Shown here: positions 8,213 through 15,516 of the stretch, piece by piece
Position numbering within the stretch: position 1 is the first letter of the stretch
Layout of the letters: each line of letters starts with the position of its first letter
Assembly (NCBI GenBank): GCA_900541885.1
Contig: UQKW01000027.1
Coordinates: forward strand, 1 to 27,431
Length of the DNA stretch: 27,431 nucleotides
Reading direction: 5' to 3'
Source of the DNA: an uncultured Collinsella sp.
GTDB lineage: Bacteria > Actinomycetota > Coriobacteriia > Coriobacteriales > Coriobacteriaceae
The notes under the pieces: model-generated
What the model saw: the letters and a program-made list of their open reading frames with translations, nothing else
Database searches by the model: none
Told to the model about the DNA's origin: nothing
Made by a program: the position numbers and the translations under genes

Positions 8213-9934
8213 CTACGAGCGCAGTGTAATTTTGTCTCGCAGTGACTTGAGATCCTCGGTGACGGTTCTGTCTTCTTGGATCATCTTCTGGACTTTTTTG
8301 TAGCTCGTACTGACGGTCGAGTGGTTGCGGTTGCCAAATTCGGCGCCCACCGCCGTGGTCGTCATCTCGCACATCTCAATCGCCAGATAGATGGCTATGT
8401 GACGTGCCTTGGCGATATTGGCGTTGCGGCGCGGACCGATGAGCTCCTCGTGCGTTACGCCGTACTGCTCCTCGATGACGGACTGGACCGTCTGAACGTT
8501 GATTTTCTTGGCCGACGTGTCGAAGTACTGGCTGGCGATCGTGTCGATATCATCGAAGGTGAGCTCCCCGCCCTCGCGTTCGCGGTCGCCCGCTTCGCCG
8601 GCGCAGCGCTCGCAGAAGCTCTCGAGCTCGCGGATGTTGGTGCCCGAGACCTCGGCCATGTGCTTAAAGTGCTCGTCGGTCAGGTGTCCGCCGTCGCCCC
8701 CGTAGGCCGCCAGTAGCGAATCGTCGCCCGCCTCGGGCGCGGCGGCGATGGTGTTCTCGTAATAGCGCTGCAAGATCTTGTATTTCATCTCGTAGCTGGG
8801 CTCTGCGACCAAGCAGAGCATGCCAGCGTTGAAGCGGCTGGTCAGGCGTTCGTCCATGCTCAAGTCTTTGGGTGCGCGATCGGCTGCGATCACGACCTTT
8901 TTGTTGTTGCGGATGAACTCGTCCATCAACTGGAAGAAGTAGTCCACGCTCGCGCGCTTGCCGATAATGTTTTGGATGTCGTCGATGATGAGCACGTCCA
9001 CGCCGTGGTATGCCTGCATGATGGGAGCGTTGCTCTTCTTTTGGCGGTCGAACTCGGTCATCAGGTCGTCCAGGTACGCCTGGGAATTGGCGTACTTGAC
9101 CTTGATCTCGGGAGATTTCTCGGCGAGCTCATTTTTGATGGCGAGCAGCAGGTGGGTTTTACCCAGCCCCGATTTGCCGTAGATGAACAGTGACGTGCAC
9201 GTGCCGCGCTCGTCCGCCAGGGCGGCAAACTTGAGTGCCGAGCGATAGGCGTGGCCGTTCTCGGGCCCGTAGACAAAGTTCTCAAAGGTGAATTTTGAGT
9301 TTGCGGCGAGCGGGGCACCGTCTGTGTTCTGCTCCGCCGGCGCTGCCGGTGCTGCCGTGGGCGAAGCGGGGGCCGCAGCGTGCGTGGTCTTTGCCGGAGC
9401 GTCGCCCTTCATCTGGTTCATCATACGGCGGAAGTCATCGGCCGAAAGCGTGTTCTTGATCGCAATGCCCGAGTCCTCGCCCGGCGTCGTGTCGTGGGCG
9501 ATGGGCATGTGCGTGACGGGTGCGGGCGTTGATGTCACCGGCATCGACGGTGCCGCGGGCGCCTGCTGCACCTCTCCCATGGTTTCACGGGAAACATCGC
9601 CGGCCCTGGGCACCGGTACCGTTGCGGCGGCTGCGGCCGCTACCAGGGGAGCGGCGGGTGCCGCCGCAGCGGAATCCGCCGCGGCGCCCTGTGGTGCCAC
9701 GATGTCGAGTGCGATCGGCGCAAAGGCGATTTCCTCTAGATAGGCCTCGATCGTCGGTTGATGCTTTTTGAGCTGCGCGATGGCAAAGCGCGAAGGGGCC
9801 TCGATCGTGAGCGTGTCTTCGGTCAGGCTCACAGCGCGCGATTGCCCCAACATGTTGATGAGGCGTGCATCTTGGCCATCGCGCTGGCAAAAGGCGATGG
9901 CATCCCCCAGGATGATGCTTGCTTCCTCGTCCAC
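8213..9934 (-). CDS. dnaA: Chromosomal replication initiator DnaA
   Basis: DnaA binds DnaA boxes and melts oriC as an ATP-dependent filament. In the 573-residue product, domain I covers about 1-80; domain II (about 80-215) is a long Ala/Pro-rich linker. The AAA+ domain has Walker A GKSGLGKT (253-260) and Walker B LIIDDIQ (315-321). Domain IV carries the HTH with signature GNRNHSTV (534-541), where most DnaA proteins have G(G)RDHTTV, so the DNA-contacting Asp is replaced by Asn and Thr by Ser. An acidic/Gly insertion lies in the AAA+ lid near AAYGGDGGHL. The start is GTG, 15 bases after the upstream gene's stop, with AAAGGA/GGGAGAG upstream, suggesting co-transcription with the GHKL ATPase gene. 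Identity is certain; altered specificity is inferred. Confidence 0.97.
   Translation of the reverse strand: MDEEASIILGDAIAFCQRDGQDARLINMLGQSRAVSLTEDTLTIEAPSRFAIAQLKKHQPTIEAYLEEIAFAPIALDIVAPQGAAADSAAAAPAAPLVAAAAAATVPVPRAGDVSRETMGEVQQAPAAPSMPVTSTPAPVTHMPIAHDTTPGEDSGIAIKNTLSADDFRRMMNQMKGDAPAKTTHAAAPASPTAAPAAPAEQNTDGAPLAANSKFTFENFVYGPENGHAYRSALKFAALADERGTCTSLFIYGKSGLGKTHLLLAIKNELAEKSPEIKVKYANSQAYLDDLMTEFDRQKKSNAPIMQAYHGVDVLIIDDIQNIIGKRASVDYFFQLMDEFIRNNKKVVIAADRAPKDLSMDERLTSRFNAGMLCLVAEPSYEMKYKILQRYYENTIAAAPEAGDDSLLAAYGGDGGHLTDEHFKHMAEVSGTNIRELESFCERCAGEAGDREREGGELTFDDIDTIASQYFDTSAKKINVQTVQSVIEEQYGVTHEELIGPRRNANIAKARHIAIYLAIEMCEMTTTAVGAEFGNRNHSTVSTSYKKVQKMIQEDRTVTEDLKSLRDKITLRS
9581..9596. other. 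parS-like site inside dnaA
   Basis: GGTTTCACGGGAAACA matches the ParB site TGTTTCACGTGAAACA at 14 of 16 positions. It lies in the domain II coding part of dnaA, 5 kb from the three perfect parS sites. Such degenerate sites near the origin are common targets of ParB, but binding here is an inference; the coding sequence could produce it by chance. Confidence 0.35.
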
Positions 9935-9949
9935 GGTCTCTCCCGTCCT

Positions 9950-11272
9950 TTAGCTCTGAGTTCGCACGCGAGCTGCGCCGAGTTCGGTCAGATGGTATTT
10001 TTGGCCATGCTTGATGACCAAGCCGGCCTGCGCCAAATCATTGAGCGTTCGCGACCAGGTGGGGGCCGAATTTCCAAACGCCCTCGCCAGATCGGTCGCG
10101 CCGCACGCCTGATTTTGCGCCAGATAGCCTAGCGCGGCGTTGCCGCGGTCGCTTACGAACACGTCCGGCTGTGGCTGTGCATACTGATTTGCCGCATTAG
10201 GATACATCATTTGAGCTGCTGGTTGTTGAGAACTCTGCATGGGTGGCATCTGCTGTTGAAAACTTTGCGGCCACTGTTGGTAAGGCTGCGCCGGTGCCTG
10301 CTGTGCCCAGGGGTTGTACTGTTGCTGGGGCATCTGCTGGTACGGCTGCTGGTATCCCTGCGGGTACTGTTGCGGATACTGCTGGGCGTACCCGTGCCCC
10401 TGCTGCGGTACTTGTTGATATGGATACCCTTGCGGGTACGGCTGATAACCCATTTGCTGGCCGCCCGGCATGCCTGTCGATTGTTGGACGGCGACATCCT
10501 GGTCTGTCGGAGGCATTCCCTCTGGAGTGTTTGGAGGCACCGGCATCGCCTGGAACCCCTGCGCGGGGAGCATCCCAGACTGCTGCATCTGTGCCATGGG
10601 CGGCTGTGTAAAAGCTCCCGGCAGGGGATAGACTGTCTGCTCGGTCTCGGGGCGCACGGCGGCACCGCGTCCGCCGGCACGCTCGATTTCCTGCACGCGC
10701 TTGGGGTTCAGGCTCACGGTCACCACGGTGCCGTTGCCCATGTTGTCTTCGATGGAGACGGCGCCGCCGGCGTTTTCCAGGTACTCCTGTACCATGGGAA
10801 ACCCCGCCCCGGTTCCGCGGATATACCGCTTCATCTTGCTGTTTGCGCTGGTCACGCCAAAGTCGAAGGCGCGTTCCTTGTCATCGATGCCCGGCCCCTG
10901 ATCGGCAAAGCGAATCGTGTCTCCGCCGTCCAGGATCGAGATGATGGGCTCTGCAAAGTGGGCGTGGATAAAGTTTTCGACAATCTCGCGGATGACCATG
11001 AGCGAGATATGGCCACCTTGTTCTTTCATGCACTGGTAGACGGTGTTGGTCGTCTCTTCCAAATACGTGCGGACATCTTGCGGATCAATGACGATCACAC
11101 GCGGTGTCGACAGCATGTCGTCATAGACGGCGATGCGCGCGGCGTACATGGCTTTTGGCGCCTGCGTGGTTGTCTGCTCGCCTTCCTCACGCTCTTCGCG
11201 CACGCCGGTGATGTGCTCGTTGTCGGGTGCCGGATCACCGGAATCGACCATGGTGTAGAAGTCGTCAGACAT
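9950..11272 (-). CDS. Uncharacterised GHKL ATPase with Q/P/Y-rich linker and winged-helix-like tail
   Basis: This 440-residue protein is not one I can name. Residues about 50-190 form a HATPase_c (GHKL) domain: N-box IREIVENFIHAHF (94-106), G1 FADQGPGI (122-129), G2 GTGAGFPMV (153-161) and G3 GNGTVVTV (179-186). No histidine-phosphorylation or sensor domain is visible, so it resembles stand-alone anti-sigma/SpoIIAB-like kinases more than a sensor kinase. Residues about 220-370 are low-complexity Gln/Pro/Tyr/Met-rich and look prion-like. Residues 371-440 resemble a winged helix (NSAPTWSRTLNDLAQAGLV, then a wing). It is the first gene of a probable operon with dnaA (15-base gap) and faces oriC. 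A role in controlling initiation or DnaA expression is plausible from position only. The ATG lacks a strong Shine-Dalgarno. Confidence 0.88.
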   Translation of the reverse strand: MSDDFYTMVDSGDPAPDNEHITGVREEREEGEQTTTQAPKAMYAARIAVYDDMLSTPRVIVIDPQDVRTYLEETTNTVYQCMKEQGGHISLMVIREIVENFIHAHFAEPIISILDGGDTIRFADQGPGIDDKERAFDFGVTSANSKMKRYIRGTGAGFPMVQEYLENAGGAVSIEDNMGNGTVVTVSLNPKRVQEIERAGGRGAAVRPETEQTVYPLPGAFTQPPMAQMQQSGMLPAQGFQAMPVPPNTPEGMPPTDQDVAVQQSTGMPGGQQMGYQPYPQGYPYQQVPQQGHGYAQQYPQQYPQGYQQPYQQMPQQQYNPWAQQAPAQPYQQWPQSFQQQMPPMQSSQQPAAQMMYPNAANQYAQPQPDVFVSDRGNAALGYLAQNQACGATDLARAFGNSAPTWSRTLNDLAQAGLVIKHGQKYHLTELGAARVRTQS

Positions 11273-11295
11273 GCCGCTCGCAATCTTTCAAAAGG

Positions 11296-11419
11296 TTTTG
11301 AACAAATAGTAGCTCACTGCGCAATGTTTCTCATCTTTCGACAAGTTTTCAAAACCTGTTGAAAACTTTGGAAAACGGACGAAAAGTTCTCAACATTTCC
11401 AACACGACCTGTTGAAAAC
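11296..11419. other. oriC: DnaA-box-like repeat cluster (oriC part B)
   Basis: The 345-base gap between the divergent ATPase-dnaA and rpmH units holds several related 9-mers: TTTTGAACA (11296-11304, plus), TTTTCAAAA (11346-11354, plus), TTTTCAACA (11357-11365, minus), TTTTCCAAA (11367-11375, minus), TTCTCAACA (11387-11395, plus) and TTTTCAACA (11410-11418, minus). Two copies are part of the exact 12-mer CCTGTTGAAAAC (11355-11366 and 11408-11419), repeated as its complement at 8188-8199. TAGTAG at 11307-11312 is trio-like. This is the classic oriC position, next to dnaA and the rpmH operon. Function is inferred. Confidence 0.6.
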
Positions 11420-11515
11420 TCGATGAAATATCGTGAAAAGTTGCCTGCTGCCTCAAATGCCGGTTCTGCTTATGGGGGAACCGTGTACTCTTTGCAACCT
11501 TTTACCTTTGATTTC

Positions 11516-11545
11516 TTGACATTTGAACATTGATTTCCCTACAAT
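11516..11545 (+). promoter_or_regulatory. Sigma-70-type promoter of the rpmH operon
   Basis: A perfect -35 TTGACA (11516-11521) is followed by -10 TACAAT (11540-11545) with an 18-base spacer. Transcription would begin near 11552, giving a leader of about 65 bases before rpmH. It is the clearest vegetative promoter in the window. Confidence 0.8.
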
Positions 11546-11617
11546 CTTCAAGCTCACGTGTCTATATCTGCGTCCGCGCCCCCGCGGACACTCGAAATGC
11601 AGCAGGAGGAACTTAAG

Positions 11618-11752
11618 ATGAAGCGTACGTATCAGCCTAATAAGCGTAAGCGTGCCAAGACCCATGGCTTCCGTGCCCGTATGGCCACTAAGGGTGGTCG
11701 TGCCGTGCTCGCTCGTCGTCGCGCCAAGGGCCGCAAGCGTCTCACTGTCTAG
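11618..11752 (+). CDS. rpmH: 50S ribosomal protein L34
   Basis: L34 is a very small basic protein of the large ribosomal subunit. The 44-residue sequence starting MKRTYQPNKRKRAKTHGF and ending GRKRLTV is a textbook L34. The frame is open further upstream, but the ATG at 11618 is preceded by AGGAGGA (11604-11610) at a 7-base spacing and gives the conserved N-terminus. It is the first gene of the rpmH-rnpA-yidD-yidC-jag operon driven by the promoter at 11516-11545. Confidence 0.99.
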   Translation: MKRTYQPNKRKRAKTHGFRARMATKGGRAVLARRRAKGRKRLTV

Positions 11753-11772
11753 CAGCGATACACACATCTCGC

Positions 11773-12111
11773 ATGAAGACTATTAAGTCTCGGCAAGATT
11801 TCGAGCATGTGTTCAGTCAGGGGCGTCGTTTCAATCACCCTCTGATTCGAATGACCATATGTGAATCGGTTGGCGAAGGCGACTCCGGAAGGGTCGCCTT
11901 CGTTGGTGCTAAACGACTCGGCTGTGCTGTCGTGCGCAACCGATCTAAGCGTGTGATGCGCGAGGCCGCCCGCAGCTGTGGATTTCCCGTTGCGGGTTAT
12001 GACATCATCTTGTTCGCGACTCCCAAGACGAGGGTTTCCTCGCCGGAGGAGATGGACAAGGCGTTGCGTTCGCTTATGAAACGCGCCGGCGTTGCCGGGG
12101 AGGAGCGATGA
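11773..12111 (+). CDS. rnpA: Ribonuclease P protein component
   Basis: RnpA is the protein cofactor that helps the RNase P ribozyme bind and cleave the 5' leader of tRNA precursors. The 112-residue product has the N-terminal motif FEHVFSQGRRF and the RNR signature in VVRNRSKRVMRE (R55-N56-R57). Its length is usual. The ATG follows rpmH by 20 bases and no clear Shine-Dalgarno is visible, so coupling to rpmH translation or a weak initiation rate is likely. It overlaps yidD by four bases (ATGA). Confidence 0.97.
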   Translation: MKTIKSRQDFEHVFSQGRRFNHPLIRMTICESVGEGDSGRVAFVGAKRLGCAVVRNRSKRVMREAARSCGFPVAGYDIILFATPKTRVSSPEEMDKALRSLMKRAGVAGEER

Positions 12112-12332
12112 GCAATCACGTTTTGCGACGTGTTGCCATCGCTCCTATTCGCATATATCAACAGGTTGTTTCGCCCTTATTACCTGACGCCTGCATTTAT
12201 TACCCAACGTGCTCGCAATACGCCGTTCAGGCGATTGAGAAGTACGGTGTTTTGAGAGGCTGCTGGCTTGCCGTGAGGCGCATCGCTCGCTGCAATCCCC
12301 TGCACGTCGGCGGTTATGACCCTGTGCCTTAG
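12108..12332 (+). CDS. yidD: Membrane protein insertion efficiency factor YidD
   Basis: YidD is a small membrane-associated protein, encoded between rnpA and yidC in most bacteria, that aids insertion of membrane proteins by YidC. The 74-residue product matches the family well: IRIYQQVVSPLLP, the Cys-containing core CIYYPTCSQYAVQAI and the terminal CNPLHVGGYDPVP. The start overlaps the rnpA stop as ATGA, with GGAGGAG just upstream, so it is translationally coupled. It lies 29 bases from yidC. Confidence 0.97.
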   Translation: MSNHVLRRVAIAPIRIYQQVVSPLLPDACIYYPTCSQYAVQAIEKYGVLRGCWLAVRRIARCNPLHVGGYDPVP

Positions 12333-12361
12333 CGGGCACTCGCTATCGGAGGAAAACTTAC

Positions 12362-13132
12362 ATGTGGGATTGGATCGTTAACATCCTTTTCGAGCTGCTC
12401 AAGCTCATCCAGACCTTTGCGGTCGACTGGGGCCTGTCCATCATCATCCTGGTGGTCATCATCCGTCTGCTGCTGACGCCGCTTATGCTCAAGTCGACCA
12501 AGTCGACGGCTCGCATGCAGGTGCTGCAGCCTAAGATGCTCGAGATCCAGGAGCGCTATGCCGACGATCCCCAGCGCCAGGCCGAGGAGATGCAGAAGTT
12601 CTACAGCGAGAACAAGTTCAACCCCATGGCTGGTTGTCTGCCGCTGTTGATTCAGATGCCTATCCTGTTCGCCCTGTTTACGCTGCTGCGTAACCTGCCG
12701 AACTACTTTAGCGACGGCACGTTCTCGTTCTTCAACATCCTGCCTGACCTTACCACCACGCCGAGCGCTTCCTTTGCCGATGGCTTTGTGGTTGCGCTGC
12801 CTGCGCTGGTTTGCCTGATTCTGTTCGCTGTCTTGACCCTGATTCCGCAGCTGTATATGTCTCGCAATCAGACTGGCCAGCAGGCCCAGAGCATGCGCAT
12901 GATGGCTGTCGTCATGACCGTCATGATGCTTTGGATGGGCTGGAGCCTGCCCGTCGGCGTTCTGCTGTACTACGATGTGTCTTCTGCCTGGCAGGTTATC
13001 CAGCAGATCTTCGTGACGCAGAAGGTTATCGACAAGGCCAAGGCCGATGAGGAGGAGCGTCTCAAGAACGCTCCGCTGCAGGTCGAGGTTACCCGTCGCG
13101 AGAAGAAGCCGCGTCCGCACAAGAAGAAGTAG
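12362..13132 (+). CDS. yidC: YidC/Oxa1-type membrane protein insertase
   Basis: YidC inserts and folds membrane proteins, alone or with Sec. At 256 residues this is a compact Gram-positive-type protein. The first core membrane segment (about 25-43) contains the conserved groove arginine, R35 in IIRLLLTPL. A basic/amphipathic cytoplasmic helix pair (45-85) follows, then segments at about 92-110, 142-163 and 181-207, and a Lys-rich tail ending KKPRPHKKK that could contact ribosomes. There is no separate N-terminal signal or lipobox cysteine, unlike SpoIIIJ-type proteins. The ATG has GGAGG upstream. It is the only yidC homologue in the window. Confidence 0.96.
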   Translation: MWDWIVNILFELLKLIQTFAVDWGLSIIILVVIIRLLLTPLMLKSTKSTARMQVLQPKMLEIQERYADDPQRQAEEMQKFYSENKFNPMAGCLPLLIQMPILFALFTLLRNLPNYFSDGTFSFFNILPDLTTTPSASFADGFVVALPALVCLILFAVLTLIPQLYMSRNQTGQQAQSMRMMAVVMTVMMLWMGWSLPVGVLLYYDVSSAWQVIQQIFVTQKVIDKAKADEEERLKNAPLQVEVTRREKKPRPHKKK

Positions 13133-13150
13133 TCGGGATATCAATCTTAT

Positions 13151-13162
13151 TTAGGTACCTAA
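13151..13162. repeat. 12-bp palindrome TTAGGTACCTAA, copy 1
   Basis: A perfect 12-bp palindrome lies between yidC and jag, ending just before the jag Shine-Dalgarno. The same palindrome, with the same following C, occurs at 16655-16666 at the end of the parAB block. It could be an operator or a chance pair. Confidence 0.4.
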
Positions 13163-13177
13163 CTTTTGGAGTACGTT

Positions 13178-13747
13178 ATGTCTGAAGAGATCATCGAGGA
13201 TATGCTTGAGGAGGTTGCCCCGCAGATTGCGGGCGATTATCCCGAGATTGCACAGCGCTACAAGGCCGGTGAAGAGCTGACCGATGAGGAGCTCGACACC
13301 ATTGCCGATGTTGCGATTTCCATTCTGCGTTCCATCCTTTCGCACTTCGATGCCGCCAACTCTCCTATTGATGAGTACGAGGGCGATGAAGGTGAGCTGA
13401 TTTTGGATGTTACGGCTCCTGATCTTGCTGTTCTCATTGGCCGTCATGGTCGTACCCTTGATGCCCTTCAGGTTATGTTCTCTTTGCTGGTGAGCCGCAA
13501 ACTTGGCTTTAGGTATCCGGTTGTGGTTGACGTTGAGGGCTATAAGAGCCGTCGTCAGGACAAGGTTGCCTCTATGGCTCAGTCTGCCGCCGAGCGTGCC
13601 GTCCGTACTCATAAGAGTGTTTCGCTTCCGCCCATGAATGCCTATGAGCGCCGACTGGTTCATATTGCACTTCGTGGCAATGATGCTGTCGATACCCATT
13701 CTGAGGGTTCTGACCCTGATCGCCATGTGGTGATTGTTGCTCGATAA
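13178..13747 (+). CDS. jag: KhpB/Jag RNA-binding protein (KH and R3H domains)
   Basis: Jag, also called KhpB, is a cytoplasmic RNA-binding protein linked to cell-division and cell-wall control in Firmicutes and commonly encoded after yidC. The 189-residue product has an acidic N-terminal region, a KH domain with the GxxG loop GRHG (88-91), and a C-terminal R3H domain with R158-xxx-H162. The longer Jag-N domain of some homologues is missing. A frame-open TTG lies 12 bases upstream, but it overlaps the ribosome-binding site TTTTGGAG, so the ATG at 13178 is preferred. It ends the rpmH operon at a strong terminator. Confidence 0.95.
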   Translation: MSEEIIEDMLEEVAPQIAGDYPEIAQRYKAGEELTDEELDTIADVAISILRSILSHFDAANSPIDEYEGDEGELILDVTAPDLAVLIGRHGRTLDALQVMFSLLVSRKLGFRYPVVVDVEGYKSRRQDKVASMAQSAAERAVRTHKSVSLPPMNAYERRLVHIALRGNDAVDTHSEGSDPDRHVVIVAR

Positions 13748-13767
13748 TCTACTCGAGCTTATTCTTA

Positions 13768-13797
13768 GGGGGCGTGGTTTCCACGTCCCCTTTTTTT
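13768..13797 (+). terminator. Terminator of the rpmH-jag operon
   Basis: A 10-bp stem (13768-13777 with 13781-13790, GGGGGCGTGG/CCACGTCCCC, one G-T pair) with a 3-base loop is followed by seven T residues (13791-13797). It lies 21 bases after the jag stop and separates the operon from rsmG. Confidence 0.93.
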
Positions 13798-13843
13798 GTC
13801 AAAAGTTCTCGATACACTGATTTTTGTCAGAAAGGAGCTTCTG

Positions 13844-14581
13844 TTGTTTGTACTTACTGATCAGCAGACTGACGAGATGCTCAGCCGTCTAACTTCCTAT
13901 TGCAAAGAGTATTCGTTGAGCGTAACTGATACTGAGCTAAGGAAATGTATTCAGCATTTGGATTTGGTTCTGGAAACAAATAAGGCAACCAATCTCACCC
14001 GTATTCTTAACGTCGAAGATGCTGCGGTACTTCATATCCTCGACTCACTTGTTTTGCTTCCTTATGTCAATAAGGCTCCTGATGGAGCTTTGCTCGATAT
14101 GGGAACAGGCGCAGGCTTCCCTGGTATTCCATTAACGATAACCACGCATCGTAAAGCTACTTATATTGACTCTGTTGGCAAAAAGGTTGATGCTGTCAAT
14201 TCTTTTGTTCATGCTCTCGGATTGAAATATGGTCATGCAGTCCATGATCGCCTTGAAGAATATGCTCGAAGCCATAAGAAGCAGTTCTCTGTCGTAACCG
14301 CCCGCGCACTGGCCCCTCTACCGATTCTTGTTGAGTATGCGGCCCCGTATCTCAAAGATGGAGGGTTATTTGTCATCACGAAGGGCAATCCATCGGATGA
14401 GGAGCTTACTTCCGGCATGTCAGCAGCTAAGATCTGTGGCTTCACTTTGCTTCTGAATGACGCAATCGATTTGCCTGAGGGCTTGGGCCACAGGGAGTTC
14501 ATTGTTCTTAAGAAGAGTCATCCAGCATCCGTTTCATTGCCTCGTGCAAATGGCATGGCAAAGAAGAATCCGCTTGCCTAG
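13844..14581 (+). CDS. rsmG: 16S rRNA (guanine527-N7)-methyltransferase RsmG
   Basis: RsmG (formerly GidB) uses S-adenosylmethionine to methylate G527 of 16S rRNA; its loss gives low-level streptomycin resistance in several bacteria. Family features are NLTRI (50-54), HILDSL (64-69) and the SAM-binding loop DMGTGAGFPG (85-94). The frame is open from TTG 13796, but an AAAGGAG at 13831-13837 points to the TTG at 13844, six bases further, giving 245 residues. The coding sequence is visibly more AT-rich than the flanking operons. The gene stands between the jag terminator and the parS cluster, and it probably leads into parA-parB, since no terminator follows it. Confidence 0.95.
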   Translation: MFVLTDQQTDEMLSRLTSYCKEYSLSVTDTELRKCIQHLDLVLETNKATNLTRILNVEDAAVLHILDSLVLLPYVNKAPDGALLDMGTGAGFPGIPLTITTHRKATYIDSVGKKVDAVNSFVHALGLKYGHAVHDRLEEYARSHKKQFSVVTARALAPLPILVEYAAPYLKDGGLFVITKGNPSDEELTSGMSAAKICGFTLLLNDAIDLPEGLGHREFIVLKKSHPASVSLPRANGMAKKNPLA

Positions 14582-14582
14582 A

Positions 14583-14598
14583 TGTTTCACGTGAAACA
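14583..14598. other. parS: parS site 1
   Basis: TGTTTCACGTGAAACA is a perfect match to the canonical 16-bp palindromic ParB-binding site. It starts two bases after the rsmG stop codon. ParB loads here and spreads as a CTP-dependent clamp for origin segregation. Confidence 0.97.
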
Positions 14599-14621
14599 TA
14601 ATGGATACTAACAACTTGCGG

Positions 14622-14637
14622 TGTTTCACGTGAAACA
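14622..14637. other. parS: parS site 2
   Basis: A second perfect TGTTTCACGTGAAACA, centred 39 bases from site 1, in the rsmG-parA gap. Confidence 0.97.
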
Positions 14638-14660
14638 TGGCGGTTGATATCGAATCGGAA

Positions 14661-14676
14661 TGTTTCACGTGAAACA
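14661..14676. other. parS: parS site 3
   Basis: A third perfect TGTTTCACGTGAAACA, again centred 39 bases from site 2. Its closeness to the parA start (40 bases) would allow ParB to influence parAB transcription. Confidence 0.97.
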
Positions 14677-14715
14677 TCCTCCGTTTGACAGCTTTAATAC
14701 ACACCAGGAGGGACC

Positions 14716-15516
14716 GTGGGATTTCGCGACGTTAAGCGTTCGAAGAGCGCAAAAGACACGCGTATTATTGCAATCATCAATCAAAAAGGCGGCGTCGGTA
14801 AGTCAACGACGGCAGTAAACCTTGCAGCAGCACTGGGTGAACAGGGACGCAAGACGCTGATTGTCGATTTTGATCCGCAGGGAAACAGCACCAGTGGATT
14901 TGGAATTGAAAAAGAAGACCTTGATCAGTGCATCTATGATGCATTGCTGAATGACGTGCCGGCAGAATCGCTTGTTCTTGATGCAAATTGCAAAAAGGTA
15001 TTCGTTATTCCGGCGACAATTCAGCTTGCAGGCGCCGAAATTGAGCTCGTAAGCGCAATTGCTCGTGAAACCCGCCTCAAAGATTTGCTTGAGCCCATTC
15101 AAGACGAGTTCGATTTTATTTTCATTGACTGTCCTCCTTCGCTCGGCCTGCTTACCATCAACGCTTTGACCGCAGCAGACAGCGTTTTGATACCGATTCA
15201 GTGCGAGTATTACGCACTCGAGGGCGTTACGAAGCTGCTTGAGTCAATGAAGATGGTCAAATCACGTCTGAACAAGGGCTTAGATACTTACGGCGTGCTT
15301 ATGACCATGTATGACTCGCGTACTTCTCTGTCGAATCAGGTTGTTGAGGAGGTTCAGTCGTACTTTGGTGATAAGGCTTTTAAGACTCTAATTCCCCGTA
15401 CCGTAAAAATCTCTGAGGCTCCGTCTTTTGGAGAGCCGGTAATTACCTATGCACCTCAAAATAAGGGTGCAAAAGCGTATATGAACCTTGCAAAAGAGGT
15501 GATCAAGCGTGCCTAG
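14716..15516 (+). CDS. parA: Chromosome partitioning ATPase ParA (Soj)
   Basis: ParA is a deviant-Walker ATPase that binds DNA nonspecifically as an ATP dimer; with ParB-parS it moves origins apart. The 266-residue product carries the deviant Walker A KGGVGKST (24-31), the A' region VDFDPQGNSTSG and Walker B FDFIFIDCPPS. A basic extension of about 16 residues (RDVKRSKSAKDTR) precedes the fold. The start is GTG, with AGGAGGG three bases upstream. Three parS sites lie directly in front of it. The end overlaps parB by eight bases. It could be confused with plasmid ParA or MinD, but context and motifs make it chromosomal Soj/ParA. Confidence 0.98.
   Translation: MGFRDVKRSKSAKDTRIIAIINQKGGVGKSTTAVNLAAALGEQGRKTLIVDFDPQGNSTSGFGIEKEDLDQCIYDALLNDVPAESLVLDANCKKVFVIPATIQLAGAEIELVSAIARETRLKDLLEPIQDEFDFIFIDCPPSLGLLTINALTAADSVLIPIQCEYYALEGVTKLLESMKMVKSRLNKGLDTYGVLMTMYDSRTSLSNQVVEEVQSYFGDKAFKTLIPRTVKISEAPSFGEPVITYAPQNKGAKAYMNLAKEVIKRA

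Noticed and set aside
10963..10971. TTATCCACG (minus strand), one mismatch from a canonical DnaA box, inside the GHKL ATPase gene
   Set aside because: It is a single copy in coding sequence and far from the repeat clusters; chance is a sufficient explanation, though DnaA binding there is not excluded.
11461..11483. CGGTTC/GAACCG inverted repeat before the rpmH promoter
   Set aside because: The stem is only 6 bp with an 11-base loop and no T run; too weak to call a terminator or riboswitch.
12329..13144. Open frame of 271 codons antisense to yidC
   Set aside because: It is a shadow of yidC; Leu/Gln/His-rich composition and no domain.
14685..14699. TTGACA before parA as a promoter -35 box
   Set aside because: No -10 box lies at a usable distance before the parA ribosome-binding site; parAB is probably read from rsmG.
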